Positions 38,628-47,358 of a stretch of 57,547 nt of DNA are shown piece by piece. The DNA lies in NCBI GenBank assembly GCA_937864365.1, contig CALMJT010000072.1, positions 1 through 57,547 of the forward strand. The letters are read 5' to 3'. The notes under the pieces were generated by a model, which worked only from the letters and a program-made list of their open reading frames with translations, searched no databases and was not told the DNA's origin. Every line of letters starts with the position of its first letter. The first letter of the stretch is position 1. The position numbers and the translations under genes were made by a program. This DNA comes from an uncultured Alteromonadales bacterium (GTDB lineage Bacteria; Pseudomonadota; Gammaproteobacteria; Pseudomonadales; Cellvibrionaceae).

Positions 38628-39818
38628 ATGAATCCACACATCGAGCAGCTACACAGCTACCCGTTTGAAAAACTCGCGCTATTAAAAGCGGGCATTACAC
38701 CACCGGCGCACCTGCCGCACATAGCGCTCTCTATTGGTGAGCCTAAACACGAGCCACCGGCATTTGCGTTAGAAGCCATCGCGAATAATTTAGAGTTACT
38801 GCGCCAATATCCGGTAACCAGTGGCACCGAAGAGCTTCGCCAAGCCTGTGCGCAATGGTGCGAACAGCGTTTCGATCTGCCAAACAACAGCGTTAAGATC
38901 GCAAACGTTTTAAGCGTAAACGGTACCCGCGAAGCTTTGTTTGCTTTCGCACAGGCGGTTGTGGATAACACCCAAGAATCACCGGTCATTATCTCCCCCA
39001 ATCCTTTTTACCAAATTTACGAAGGCGCGGCATTGCTGGCAGGCGCCGAGCCTTACTATTTAAATTGCCGTGAAGAATCGGGTTATTTACCGAATTTAGA
39101 TGAAGTACCCGAAGAGATTTGGTTGCGCTGCCAACTTTTGTACCTATGCACACCCGGCAATCCAACCGGTGCCATAGCACCACTGGACTATCTGGTTAAG
39201 TTAATTGAGCTGTCTGATCGCTATAACTTTGTCATAGCCAGCGACGAGTGCTACTCAGAAATTTACTTTGATGACAAGCCCGCCGGTGTATTGCAAGCCT
39301 GTGCGAGCATGGGTCGAATGGATTTCAAAAATTGCGTGATCTTTCAAAGCTTGTCTAAGCGCTCTAACCTGCCGGGATTGCGCTCTGGCTTTGTTGCCGG
39401 TGATGCCGCCATTATTGCCAAGTTTTTGAAATACCGAACCTACCACGGCTGTGCAATGCCTATGGTTGCGCAAAAAGCCAGCGCAATGGCGTGGCAAGAT
39501 GAGTCTCACGTAGAGCAAAACCGTGACGCCTATCGCCAGAAGTTTTCGCAAGTTTTGCCCCTATTACAAACCGCATACGACGTACAAATGCCGGACGCTG
39601 CGTTCTTCTTTTGGCTAAAAACGCCCATTGACGACCAAGAGTTTGCCAAGCGACTTTTTGCCGAACAGAACGTTACGGTTTTGCCGGGCAGTTACCTAGC
39701 AAGAGAATCCAACGGTGTTAATCCCGGTGCAAACTATGTTCGTATCGCCATGGTTGCTGATCTAGACGAGTGTGTTGAAGCCGCACAACGACTGGTTAAC
39801 TTTGCTAAAACACTCTAG
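38628..39818 (+). CDS. dapC: Succinyldiaminopimelate transaminase
   Basis: A PLP-dependent class I/II aminotransferase that converts N-succinyl-2-amino-6-oxopimelate to N-succinyl-L,L-DAP in lysine and peptidoglycan synthesis. 396 residues. The PLP lysine is Lys244 in SLSKRSNLPGLRSGF, and the GTREALFAF and TPGNPTGA segments are typical. It is the glnD-adjacent DapC type found in Pseudomonas. It starts 18 bases after glnD. With dapD and dapE nearby, three consecutive steps of the succinylase branch are clustered. Confidence 0.93.
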   Translation: MNPHIEQLHSYPFEKLALLKAGITPPAHLPHIALSIGEPKHEPPAFALEAIANNLELLRQYPVTSGTEELRQACAQWCEQRFDLPNNSVKIANVLSVNGTREALFAFAQAVVDNTQESPVIISPNPFYQIYEGAALLAGAEPYYLNCREESGYLPNLDEVPEEIWLRCQLLYLCTPGNPTGAIAPLDYLVKLIELSDRYNFVIASDECYSEIYFDDKPAGVLQACASMGRMDFKNCVIFQSLSKRSNLPGLRSGFVAGDAAIIAKFLKYRTYHGCAMPMVAQKASAMAWQDESHVEQNRDAYRQKFSQVLPLLQTAYDVQMPDAAFFFWLKTPIDDQEFAKRLFAEQNVTVLPGSYLARESNGVNPGANYVRIAMVADLDECVEAAQRLVNFAKTL

Positions 39819-39841
39819 TAATTGTAAGCACTCACATACCA

Positions 39842-40534
39842 ATGAATTCAGATACAGACACAACTCACCCACAAAAAAACCTAACCAAACCGGAGCGAGT
39901 TGCGTTTATTTTACGCAGGCTCAACGAGCTTTATCCCGAGCCACCTATTCCGCTGGATCATACCGACTCTTACACATTGTTGGTGGCAGTTTTGCTGTCC
40001 GCACAATGCACCGATGAACGTGTGAACAAGGTGACACCAGGGCTATGGAAGCTGGCCAATAATCCGTTTGATATGGCCAAGCAATCGGTTGAAGACATTC
40101 AAGCCATCATTCGCCCTTGCGGATTATCACCTCAAAAAAGCAAAGCCATTCTTAAGCTGTCGCAAATTTTGGTAGAAGACTACAACGATAAGGTACCGGG
40201 CGATATGGAAAAGCTCGAACAACTTCCCGGCGTAGGCCATAAAACCGCGGGCGTTGTTATGGCACAAGCGTTTGGCGTACCGGCATTCCCAGTTGATACG
40301 CATATTCATCGTTTGGCGCAGCGTTGGGGTTTAACCAACGGCAAAAATGTGACTCAAACCGAACGTGATCTCAAAAAGCTCTTTCCTAAAGAGTCTTGGA
40401 ATAAATTGCATTTGCAGATCATTTATTACGGGCGCGAATTTTGTAGTGCTCGGGGCTGTGATGGACGTGTCTGCGAGATATGCACAACTTGCTATCCAAA
40501 TCGCAAGCATCCAAAGAAAGTTCTAAAACCGTAA
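39842..40534 (+). CDS. nth: Endonuclease III (DNA glycosylase/AP lyase)
   Basis: A base-excision repair enzyme that removes oxidised pyrimidines and nicks abasic sites. 230 residues. The helix-hairpin-helix LEQLPGVGHKTAGVV carries the catalytic Lys, and the catalytic Asp is in PVDTHIHR. The C-terminal iron-sulphur region reads CSARGCDGRVCEICTTC, with cysteines at relative positions 0, 5, 10, 13 and 16. E. coli Nth has 0, 7, 10 and 16, so the ligand spacing here is unusual. It lies 23 bases after dapC; its presence between dapC and dapD is not the commonest order. Confidence 0.93.
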   Translation: MNSDTDTTHPQKNLTKPERVAFILRRLNELYPEPPIPLDHTDSYTLLVAVLLSAQCTDERVNKVTPGLWKLANNPFDMAKQSVEDIQAIIRPCGLSPQKSKAILKLSQILVEDYNDKVPGDMEKLEQLPGVGHKTAGVVMAQAFGVPAFPVDTHIHRLAQRWGLTNGKNVTQTERDLKKLFPKESWNKLHLQIIYYGREFCSARGCDGRVCEICTTCYPNRKHPKKVLKP

Positions 40535-40638
40535 ATTAGCCCGCAACCTAACTTGCAAACGTGAGCAGCTCAAGCTTTTTTGCTATGCTTGCGCACCTTT
40601 TTGATATCTGCTTTTTGACCACAGAAAAAGGCTCGCCT

Positions 40639-40983
40639 ATGACAACGCTGTACGGCATTAAAAATTGCGACACCGTAAAAAAAGCCCGTAAATGGCTCGA
40701 TGAAAACAACATCAATTACTCGTTTCACGATTTTCGCAGTGACGGAATAACAGAAACCCAAGTTGCTGACTGGCTGCAAGAACTTAGCGCTGACAATCTT
40801 ATTAATAAACGCAGCACCACGTGGAAGCAATTGTCTGATACCGAAAGAGATCGAGCTTTCGGTGATCAAGCAGCCCAACTACTTTGCGCGCACCCCACGC
40901 TGATCAAGCGCCCGTTACTGGATACCGGTAAACAACGATATGTTGGCTTTAAAGCTGAACAATATCAGCAATGGCTCGCTTAA
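40639..40983 (+). CDS. ArsC/Spx-family thioredoxin-fold protein (YffB-like)
   Basis: A 114-residue ArsC-family protein. I start it at the ATG at 40639 (MTTLYGIKNCDTVKKARKWL) with AAGG eight bases upstream; a GTG reading at 40561 adds 26 residues of poor coding character. The single N-terminal cysteine (YGIKNCDTV) and the RSTTWKQL and HPTLIKRPLLDTG motifs fit the YffB subgroup, whose function is not established; GSH-dependent reduction has been proposed. It is usually found just upstream of dapD or dapE, as here. Confidence 0.88.
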   Translation: MTTLYGIKNCDTVKKARKWLDENNINYSFHDFRSDGITETQVADWLQELSADNLINKRSTTWKQLSDTERDRAFGDQAAQLLCAHPTLIKRPLLDTGKQRYVGFKAEQYQQWLA

Positions 40984-41036
40984 TTACAGCTCTTCAAAAG
41001 ATTAAAATTACATTTCCATAAAAGCAGGACGAGATA

Positions 41037-42068
41037 ATGACGACACTTTTTAGCCTAGGCTTCGGCGTAGGAACGCAAAATTCAAAAGGCGAATGGCTTG
41101 AAGTCTTCTATCCAAAACCCTTATTAAATCCAAGCGCTGAAATTACTCAAGCAGTTAGCTCGGCATTAAATTACCAAAACGGTAATCAGGCTATTGAGTT
41201 AACCAGCGATCACATTAAAGCGGTTTCAGAAGCTTTAGCATCGCTAGACAGCGAACTGGCTGAACTTGTTTTGCAGCTTGACCAAAGTACTCGACCGGTT
41301 GTGGCAACACTTTTAGAAACCGATGCCGAACCGAAAACAACGCCAGAGGCTTATTTAAAATTGCATCTGCTTTCACACCGCTTGGTAAAACCACACAACG
41401 TTAATTTAAGCGGTATGTTTGCGGTATTACCGAACGTGGCTTGGACCAACGAAGGCGCTATAGATCTTTCTGAATTATCGGAGCGTCAACTTAAGGCTCG
41501 CCTAAACGGCCAAATTCTCGATGTCGATTGCGTGGATAAATTCCCGAAAATGACCAACTATGTAGTGCCCACCGGCGTTCGTATCGCTCACACCGCGCGC
41601 GTTCGTTTAGGTGCTTATATTGGCGAAGGTACCACCATCATGCACGAAGGTTTCGTGAACTTTAACGCAGGTACCGCTGGTAAGAGCATGATCGAAGGTC
41701 GTATTTCTGCGGGCGTGATGATCGGAGAAGGTTCCGATTTAGGCGGCGGCTGCTCAACCATGGGCACACTGTCTGGCGGCGGTAATATTGTTATTTCTGT
41801 GGGTGAAGGTTCGCTATTGGGAGCCAACTCTGGCATTGGTATTCCATTAGGCGACCGCTGCACCGTTGAAGCTGGCCTTTACATCACCGCCGGTACGCAA
41901 GTCACCGTACTTGATGACAAAGGTGCCGTGGTAGAAGTTATGAAAGCGCGTGATCTCGCCGGTAAAAATGATTTATTGTTCCGCCGCAACTCACAAACCG
42001 GCGCCGTTGAATGCAAAACCAATAAATCAGCCATCGAATTAAACGAAGAGCTGCACGCTCATAACTAA
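41037..42068 (+). CDS. dapD: Tetrahydrodipicolinate N-succinyltransferase
   Basis: It transfers succinyl from succinyl-CoA to tetrahydrodipicolinate, opening the succinylase branch of DAP/lysine synthesis. 343 residues, the longer DapD type seen in Pseudomonas. The N-terminal domain is mixed, and the C-terminal half is a left-handed beta helix (GVRIAHTARVRLGAYIGEGT, GGNIVISVGEGSLLGANSGI). The ATG has AGGACGAG upstream. Confidence 0.94.
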   Translation: MTTLFSLGFGVGTQNSKGEWLEVFYPKPLLNPSAEITQAVSSALNYQNGNQAIELTSDHIKAVSEALASLDSELAELVLQLDQSTRPVVATLLETDAEPKTTPEAYLKLHLLSHRLVKPHNVNLSGMFAVLPNVAWTNEGAIDLSELSERQLKARLNGQILDVDCVDKFPKMTNYVVPTGVRIAHTARVRLGAYIGEGTTIMHEGFVNFNAGTAGKSMIEGRISAGVMIGEGSDLGGGCSTMGTLSGGGNIVISVGEGSLLGANSGIGIPLGDRCTVEAGLYITAGTQVTVLDDKGAVVEVMKARDLAGKNDLLFRRNSQTGAVECKTNKSAIELNEELHAHN

Positions 42069-42085
42069 TCGTATTGCAGAGTTAA

Positions 42086-42117
42086 CAATGAGGCTCTAAT
42101 TTTTTGGAGTCTCATTG
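42086..42117. repeat. Imperfect inverted repeat downstream of dapD
   Basis: CAATGAGgCTC and GAGtCTCATTG pair with one mismatch around a T-rich loop. There is no T-run on the far side, so it is only a weak candidate terminator. Confidence 0.4.
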
Positions 42118-42203
42118 AATAACAAACTATGGTGAGTTTTCTGACTACTCTTTTTAAAAAGCATCACAACAAAAACGTTTCAATAAAAGTATTTAAACTC
42201 AGC

Positions 42204-42233
42204 ACTGACTCTAGAACCACTGACTCTAGAACC
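42204..42233 (+). repeat. 15-base tandem duplication
   Basis: ACTGACTCTAGAACC occurs twice in a row and a third partial copy (ACTGA) follows. It lies in the dapD-dapE gap. Probably a recent slippage or duplication event. Confidence 0.8.
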
Positions 42234-42437
42234 ACTGAATAACTCCATCATGATTTAATTAGCTGGCAGAAATTGGAATTCATAACCTCTATTGCTGTTC
42301 TCTCATTAAATGGAAGATAAGCGAATAAAATGGCCACAGAGTTTCAGCTGCTACCAGTGAAATAATCTTGATTAATGATTAACTAATATTTGTTCTCTGC
42401 TCTCGTTTTCTAAGCATCAATTACTCCCGAGAATTTT

Positions 42438-43589
42438 ATGTCAAACTACTCAGCTACCGTGCAACTTGCTCAAGAACTTATTCGCAAACCGTCAATTACT
42501 CCCGACGATGCAGGCTGCCAAGCGTTAATGATTGAACGTTTAGCCGCAATTGGCTTTGACTGCCAAATTCTGTCTTGGGGTGAAGGAGACGACAAAGTAG
42601 ATAATCTTTGGGCGGTGCGCGGTGAAGGCGGCCCTTTATTCGCATTTGCAGGCCATACCGACGTAGTACCTACCGGCCCAGAAGAAAATTGGACATTTCA
42701 TCCTTTCGAAGCCGCAATTCACGAAGATATGCTGTACGGCCGCGGCGCTGCCGACATGAAAGGCTCACTCGCGGCCATGGTTACAGCCTGCGAGCGCTTT
42801 GTAGAGAGCCACCCAAATCACAAGGGTCGTATCGCGTTTTTAATCACCAGTGATGAAGAAGGCCCTGCCGATTACGGCACGGTCAAAGTTGTTGAATGGC
42901 TAGAAGAAAGAAACGAAAAAATTACTTGGTGTTTGGTGGGTGAGCCATCCAGTACCGAAGTCGCCGGTGATGTGATTAAAAACGGCCGACGCGGCAGCAT
43001 TGGTGGCTGGTTAACTATTAAAGGTAAACAAGGTCACGTTGCGTATCCGCATTTAGTAAAAAACCCTATTCACATGGCAGCTCCGGCTCTAGCAGAACTC
43101 GCTACCGAAAACTGGGACGACGGCAATGATTATTTCCCAGCAACCAGCTTTCAAATATCAAACATTAACGGTGGTACCGGTGCGACCAACGTTGTGCCAG
43201 GCCATTTAAAAGTTATTTTTAATTTTAGATTCTCAACCGAATCGACACACCAACAATTAATTGAACGCACAGAAGCAATTCTAAAAAAATATAATTTGGA
43301 TTATGAGATTGACTGGAATTTAAGTGGCGAAGCTTTTCTTACCGAGCCCGGCACATTAGTGGACGCCATAGTAGACTCAATAAAATCCAACACCGGCATA
43401 GACACAAAATTATCCACCGCAGGCGGCACATCCGATGGCCGATTTATCGCCCCAACCGGCGCGCAAGTTGTAGAACTCGGCCCAATTAATAAAACCATCC
43501 ATCAAATTAACGAATGCGTAAGCATTACCGACTTAGATAACACATCGGCTATCTATGAAGGTATATTAAAAAACCTTCTTGCAGATTAA
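42438..43589 (+). CDS. dapE: Succinyl-diaminopimelate desuccinylase
   Basis: A zinc-dependent M20 peptidase-family enzyme that removes succinate to give L,L-DAP. 383 residues. Ligands lie in [23 protein letters not shown] and TSDEEGPAD (catalytic Glu), with a C-terminal HQINECVSI. The [13 protein letters not shown]-type segment (here [12 protein letters not shown]) marks the dimerisation domain. A bidirectional terminator follows. Confidence 0.97.
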   Translation: MSNYSATVQLAQELIRKPSITPDDAGCQALMIERLAAIGFDCQILSWGEGDDKVDNLWAVRGEGGPLFAFAGHTDVVPTGPEENWTFHPFEAAIHEDMLYGRGAADMKGSLAAMVTACERFVESHPNHKGRIAFLITSDEEGPADYGTVKVVEWLEERNEKITWCLVGEPSSTEVAGDVIKNGRRGSIGGWLTIKGKQGHVAYPHLVKNPIHMAAPALAELATENWDDGNDYFPATSFQISNINGGTGATNVVPGHLKVIFNFRFSTESTHQQLIERTEAILKKYNLDYEIDWNLSGEAFLTEPGTLVDAIVDSIKSNTGIDTKLSTAGGTSDGRFIAPTGAQVVELGPINKTIHQINECVSITDLDNTSAIYEGILKNLLAD

Positions 43590-43613
43590 TTTTGCATTTT
43601 TTTAGTTAAAAAC

Positions 43614-43643
43614 AAAAAAGGCGAGTATTTAACTCGCCTTTTT
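43614..43643. terminator. Bidirectional terminator between dapE and the small secreted protein gene
   Basis: GGCGAGT and ACTCGCC with loop ATTTA, flanked by an A-run and a T-run. It serves dapE on the plus strand and the convergent gene at 43689-44036 on the minus strand. Confidence 0.9.
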
Positions 43644-43688
43644 ACCCTCAAATATTGTTACCGAGATTATTGTCGCCCGGAGAAAGAA

Positions 43689-44036
43689 TTAATTCTCTAT
43701 CCAAATATTTAAGATTTCACAAGAAGGCACTACGTGGCCACCGGCATTCGGTAAATTTGTGGTTGTATTGTAATAAAATCCAACCTTTGAAGACGATGCT
43801 CTTGCCGTTAGAAGTAACGATAAAATTCCATCATCATCTCTATCAAACTTGACTCGTGATTTAGCGCCAGATGCACACTCATCATCAGGCAAAGCATTCG
43901 AGAACTGCACAAAATAACCATGCCCAGATTGAATCGAACTAACAACAACCCATTCAACAGTATTATTTCGAGACAAGCCTGCGAATACGGAAACCGAAGC
44001 CATCATTGAGAACATAAAAACAATACAACGCTTCAT
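43689..44036 (-). CDS. Small secreted hypothetical protein, paralogue 1
   Basis: A 115-residue exported protein with signal peptide (RCIVFMFSMMASVSVFA). The mature part is predicted beta-rich and has two cysteines that could form a disulphide (DDECASG and VPSCEIL). The pattern of a first Cys, a strand, LLLTARAS, then a second Cys near the end matches the neighbouring gene at 44085-44438, suggesting ancient duplication. The ATG has AGAGG upstream. No known family is recognised. Confidence 0.7.
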   Translation of the reverse strand: MKRCIVFMFSMMASVSVFAGLSRNNTVEWVVVSSIQSGHGYFVQFSNALPDDECASGAKSRVKFDRDDDGILSLLLTARASSSKVGFYYNTTTNLPNAGGHVVPSCEILNIWIEN

Positions 44037-44084
44037 TGAACTACCTCTAAATCAAAAAAAACTATACTTCAAGTATGTAATATT

Positions 44085-44438
44085 TTAAAAAGTAACATTC
44101 ACGATTTGAGGATAATTTTGTGTACCAAAGCAGCCACCACCCCAAATAACAAACTGAATGGGCTTTTCAGCGACTCTAGCGCTTAAAATCATAGCGCGCC
44201 CAATTTCAGCATAATCAGGTGGTAGAATATAACGACTGGTGTTTGTGCAGCCAGCGGGATTGGTTACTTGGCTTTGATCAGTAATAATTTCTAATGCATT
44301 TTGGCCAGTATTTCCCCAGTTAATCATTCGCTTTATTGTTATATCGCCAGTATTTTGATTAGCAGCCGCCAAAGAGTAACTACTCAAAAACACACAAGAA
44401 AATAATACAGCCCCAAACTTCACAATATTTTTTAACAT
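44085..44438 (-). CDS. Small secreted hypothetical protein, paralogue 2
   Basis: A 117-residue exported protein. The signal peptide ends near SYSLA|AANQ. The mature part has NPAGCTNTSRYILPP, then AMILSARVAEKPIQFVIWGGGC, giving two conserved cysteines about 50 residues apart. Its layout parallels the gene 48 bases downstream (43689-44036). The ATG has GGGAG upstream. The function is unknown; periplasmic or extracellular location is predicted. Confidence 0.7.
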   Translation of the reverse strand: MLKNIVKFGAVLFSCVFLSSYSLAAANQNTGDITIKRMINWGNTGQNALEIITDQSQVTNPAGCTNTSRYILPPDYAEIGRAMILSARVAEKPIQFVIWGGGCFGTQNYPQIVNVTF

Positions 44439-44561
44439 TTACTCACTCCCTGAAAATCAGAAGTTTAGCAAAGCATCTGCCGTGAAAGAATTACAACTTA
44501 GTTAATTTAAATAAACTTTCGAATTAACTAAAAATGGTAATTTCAGATACACCAAAAATAC

Positions 44562-44586
44562 AAAAACCACCAAAAAGGTGGTTTTT
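44562..44586. terminator. Terminator after the DUF4382 lipoprotein gene
   Basis: AAAAACCACC and GGTGGTTTTT form a perfect ten-pair stem with loop AAAAA, 53 bases past the stop of the gene at 44640-45521, with a T-run on its transcript. Confidence 0.85.
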
Positions 44587-44639
44587 AAACGAAAAGAAGA
44601 ACGCTGATAGAACTTTTTCGTAAAATAATACGCAAGCGA

Positions 44640-45521
44640 TTAATTGGAACCAACCGCGATATTTTCAACAAATGGGAAATTAACAACATCTAGGTTATCT
44701 TCTTCGGGATTATCCAGCAATGCATCGCAGGTAAATGCTAAGGTATAATTTCCAACGGCGACAAATCCAATAGTGTATTCATACTCTCCCGTTGCACTGT
44801 TAAACTCTACATTGGCACTGGCGATAGGGTCGCCATCATTACCTTGCACGTCTTGCGGCACAACGTCTTGTGTTGAGAAAAGATAAACCACATTACCCAT
44901 GTCATTGTTATCGCCATTGTTACAGGCTGGGTCAATAATAAAGGACTCATCGATTACACCGGTTAAATTTACCGCCTGTAAGGCATCCACAATTCTGAGC
45001 GTAGGGCGCAGCATATAATCGCCATTACCGGTTACTGTAATAGAGCGACGCAAATCAAAATCGACCGTAAAGTCAGAAACACCGCCAGCAGCTAGCGTAA
45101 AACCTCTGTTCAACTGCAAACCACTTTGAGAGCCGCTTGGTACTTCTAACGGAAACTGCTGCCCCTCAACTTCAATGAAAGACCCTTCTTCAACAATGCC
45201 TAAACGGATAAATTGATAATCACCGGCCAATAGCTCTTGTTCATCTAACAATAAGACTCGCTCACCATTTTGAAAATCTAACAGATCAATGACCATTGGC
45301 TCATCGAATTCGATCGTAGTTCTTTCAGGGCCTTGTAGGGTCACTGAATCGAATACCACGGTTACGGAATCTGCAGAGTCAATAGGAGCATCAGTGATAC
45401 CTAATGTGAGTGAACCTGTACTTACGCTATCGGTACCAGACCCACCGCCACCACACGCTGCAAGTAGAACAACCGATGAACCCACAAAACCTGCCGACAG
45501 AATTTTTTTGATCTTTTCCAT
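44640..45521 (-). CDS. DUF4382-domain lipoprotein
   Basis: A 293-residue lipoprotein. The signal peptide ends in the lipobox LAAC, followed by a glycine run. Residues from about 35 to 180 match the DUF4382 pattern (LTLGITDAPIDSADSVTVVF, DYQFIRLGI, SVSDFTVDFDLRRSI-type strands, MLRPTLRIVD). The remainder is a beta-rich domain with a cysteine pair (DPACNNGDN, FTCDALL). DUF4382 proteins are common surface lipoproteins in marine bacteria with unknown roles. It has its own terminator. Confidence 0.82.
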   Translation of the reverse strand: MEKIKKILSAGFVGSSVVLLAACGGGGSGTDSVSTGSLTLGITDAPIDSADSVTVVFDSVTLQGPERTTIEFDEPMVIDLLDFQNGERVLLLDEQELLAGDYQFIRLGIVEEGSFIEVEGQQFPLEVPSGSQSGLQLNRGFTLAAGGVSDFTVDFDLRRSITVTGNGDYMLRPTLRIVDALQAVNLTGVIDESFIIDPACNNGDNNDMGNVVYLFSTQDVVPQDVQGNDGDPIASANVEFNSATGEYEYTIGFVAVGNYTLAFTCDALLDNPEEDNLDVVNFPFVENIAVGSN

Positions 45522-45997
45522 TATACGTCTCTTCTGTTAAAACTGTTTAAAATGTCTATTCAGACGCGCTAACGGCTAAGCACGCAAAAGGCTTACCGAT
45601 TTTCGCAATGAATAATACTTAGCAATGCAGCACGCGAACCAACTCACAAAACTAAAGCTTTTTAAAAATCTAAGTAACAACACTCCAAACTAAAGTGTTA
45701 TTTAAACAGAAAACGAAGCATGTAGGCTGCGATACAAGTAACAATATCGATATATTATTTTTGAATACATAGATAAGAAAAATTTAGAGACGACGAATTG
45801 ATAAACAGTTTGAAATTAATACAATTAAACTTTACGAATTTACACGCCAAAACAATAATTAGCGCCAACTAAATCACCAGCTCAGGCAAACAGCATTTAT
45901 CAAAGAGCTGTTTTTAAGCAGTTCAAGCAATAAATTAGATTACATAAATAAAAATTAAAACATAAGTTCACACGCTCAATTTTATAATCAGCGTCTC
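45522..45997. other. Intergenic region between divergent genes
   Basis: About 480 AT-rich bases upstream of both the DUF4382 gene and the small gene at 46029. It should hold promoters for both. Nothing else is recognised. Confidence 0.5.
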
Positions 45998-46028
45998 TTG
46001 ATTCGCTCAATTACTAATGGAAAATACA

Positions 46029-46285
46029 ATGCAAGAAACCAAAGAGAAACGCATCAAAAAAAAGCTACCAAAGAAAAGACCAATAAAGTCAGCATAGAAA
46101 CAATTAATAAAGCAATACAGGAACCATTATCGTTTATTGAAGACGACGATTTAAAAATGGTTTTCGAAAGCGAACTCTCCTACCGACGCAATCAATACGG
46201 AGAAGAAAAAATACATTTCTCGACACAAATTGCCAGCAAACAAAAATCTAAAAACAATGACATTAGAGGTTCGATAGATTGGTAA
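46029..46285 (+). pseudogene. Small hypothetical gene with probable A-run frameshift
   Basis: A plus-strand frame ending at 46285 has convincing coding character (acidic and basic residues: NKAIQEPLSFIEDDDLKMVF). It is open back to a TTG at 45998, but no ribosome-binding site precedes that codon. An ATG at 46029 with GGA upstream starts another frame (MQETKEKRIKKK...) that reaches a run of eight adenines (46056-46063), where a one-base shift would join the first frame. I infer a frameshift in the run, a sequencing slip, or phase-variable expression. The product would be about 85 residues, very charged, cytoplasmic. A hairpin terminator follows. Confidence 0.45.
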
Positions 46286-46290
46286 AAAAG

Positions 46291-46320
46291 AAAGCCTACA
46301 GATTTTTACTGTAAGCTTTT
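46291..46320. terminator. Bidirectional terminator between convergent genes
   Basis: AAAGCcTACAG and CTGTAaGCTTT form a stem with one mismatch around ATTTTTA. It follows the small gene on the plus strand, and on the minus strand is 43 bases beyond the end of the 331-residue protein gene with T-rich sequence after it. Confidence 0.65.
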
Positions 46321-46362
46321 GTGTTGATTTCTATAAGAATTACCGAAACGCTAAAATGCCTT

Positions 46363-47358
46363 TCAGTTATTTTTGGGTTTTTTATAAAAATATTCTTTTT
46401 TTACATCACTGGCCAACAAATCCCAGCATTCTTGAAAAGTTACCGGAGGTTCGCCGGGTCTTCGCGGTTTTAAGGGAAGATAATCTATTGGCCCATTCCA
46501 ATAATGGCCATCAATTTTGTAGGCTTCGTATATATCAACGTGTTTAAATTCTTCGAAAATTACTGGGTTTTCGAGTGGTTTCATGTCAAGCCATTCTTGG
46601 GGAATCCACGGTGACTCTACATCTAATTCATAACCGTGGTAACGGGCAATTTTTAGATGCAACATCGCCCATGGATTAAACAATCCCGTTAAACCACCAA
46701 ACTCGTCATGCGCTTTATTAATCGCAGGCGCTAATAGCTTGCGTACAATCGCCTCCATAGTTTTGATATCGCCATTAGCAATTGCGATATCAAATTTCCA
46801 ATCCCATAGATCGGCCTTACGCATTAGTATTTCAGGGTTAGCAACCACAATTTCGGCTCGCTCAAGCACCGCTTCCCAATCGGATTGCAATACCAAACGA
46901 AATTGAATACCACGCGCAGTATAAGACCCTAATGTCATGGCATCGGGGGCAGTTTTTGGTACTTCATTATAGCGATTAAAACCTGGAACCAGGTGTTGAC
47001 TGTGCCAATGAATGCCTTCCATATGGTTAGCCAAAAGGGCGGGCAGAATCCATTGCTCCAATGACTCTGCGTAATACGCAGATAAGCAAGCGTGATGTGC
47101 AATATTCAAAATAGAATGGTGCAACATATTCAAGCGAAAAGCGTTAAGGTCTTTTTCAAGAAACCAAGATCGACAAGCTCTATTCAGATAAGCCATTGAG
47201 ACCCCCATGAATCTTTGCTCCATGGCTCCTGAATAATCTTTCTTTAACCAATCTCGTTGCGACGCTAAAGCACTTTGAAACCAATCATCTTTAGACTTAT
47301 GACCCAGTCTTTCAAACCATAACTCTATATTAGGAAGATACTCTTTTTTAGTTGCCAT
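46363..47358 (-). CDS. Unclassified 331-residue protein, possibly immunity-like
   Basis: A cytoplasmic, mostly helical protein with many Trp and His residues and no signal peptide. The ATG at 47358 is preferred to a TTG at 47367. Segments such as GIQFRLVLQSDWEAVLERAE and HLKIARYHGYELDVESPWIP are spaced like helical-repeat immunity proteins (for example the Imm49 type), where an F-x-x-A-L/V-x-x-x-DWE helix recurs. This resemblance is by eye and weak. Its place near an Rhs toxin locus fits an orphan immunity gene, but there is no toxin next to it. Confidence 0.55.
   Translation of the reverse strand: MATKKEYLPNIELWFERLGHKSKDDWFQSALASQRDWLKKDYSGAMEQRFMGVSMAYLNRACRSWFLEKDLNAFRLNMLHHSILNIAHHACLSAYYAESLEQWILPALLANHMEGIHWHSQHLVPGFNRYNEVPKTAPDAMTLGSYTARGIQFRLVLQSDWEAVLERAEIVVANPEILMRKADLWDWKFDIAIANGDIKTMEAIVRKLLAPAINKAHDEFGGLTGLFNPWAMLHLKIARYHGYELDVESPWIPQEWLDMKPLENPVIFEEFKHVDIYEAYKIDGHYWNGPIDYLPLKPRRPGEPPVTFQECWDLLASDVKKEYFYKKPKNN

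Larger units (their letters stand above)
42069..42437. other. Intergenic region between dapD and dapE
   Basis: About 370 bases without a gene. It contains an imperfect inverted repeat after dapD (42086-42117) and a 15-base tandem duplication (42204-42233). Because of the gap, dapE probably has its own promoter here. Confidence 0.5.

Noticed and set aside
46363-47358. PoNi-type (DUF1910/1911) immunity protein
   Set aside because: Does not show the conserved Tyr-Trp and Tyr-Pro motifs expected of that family; left as unclassified.
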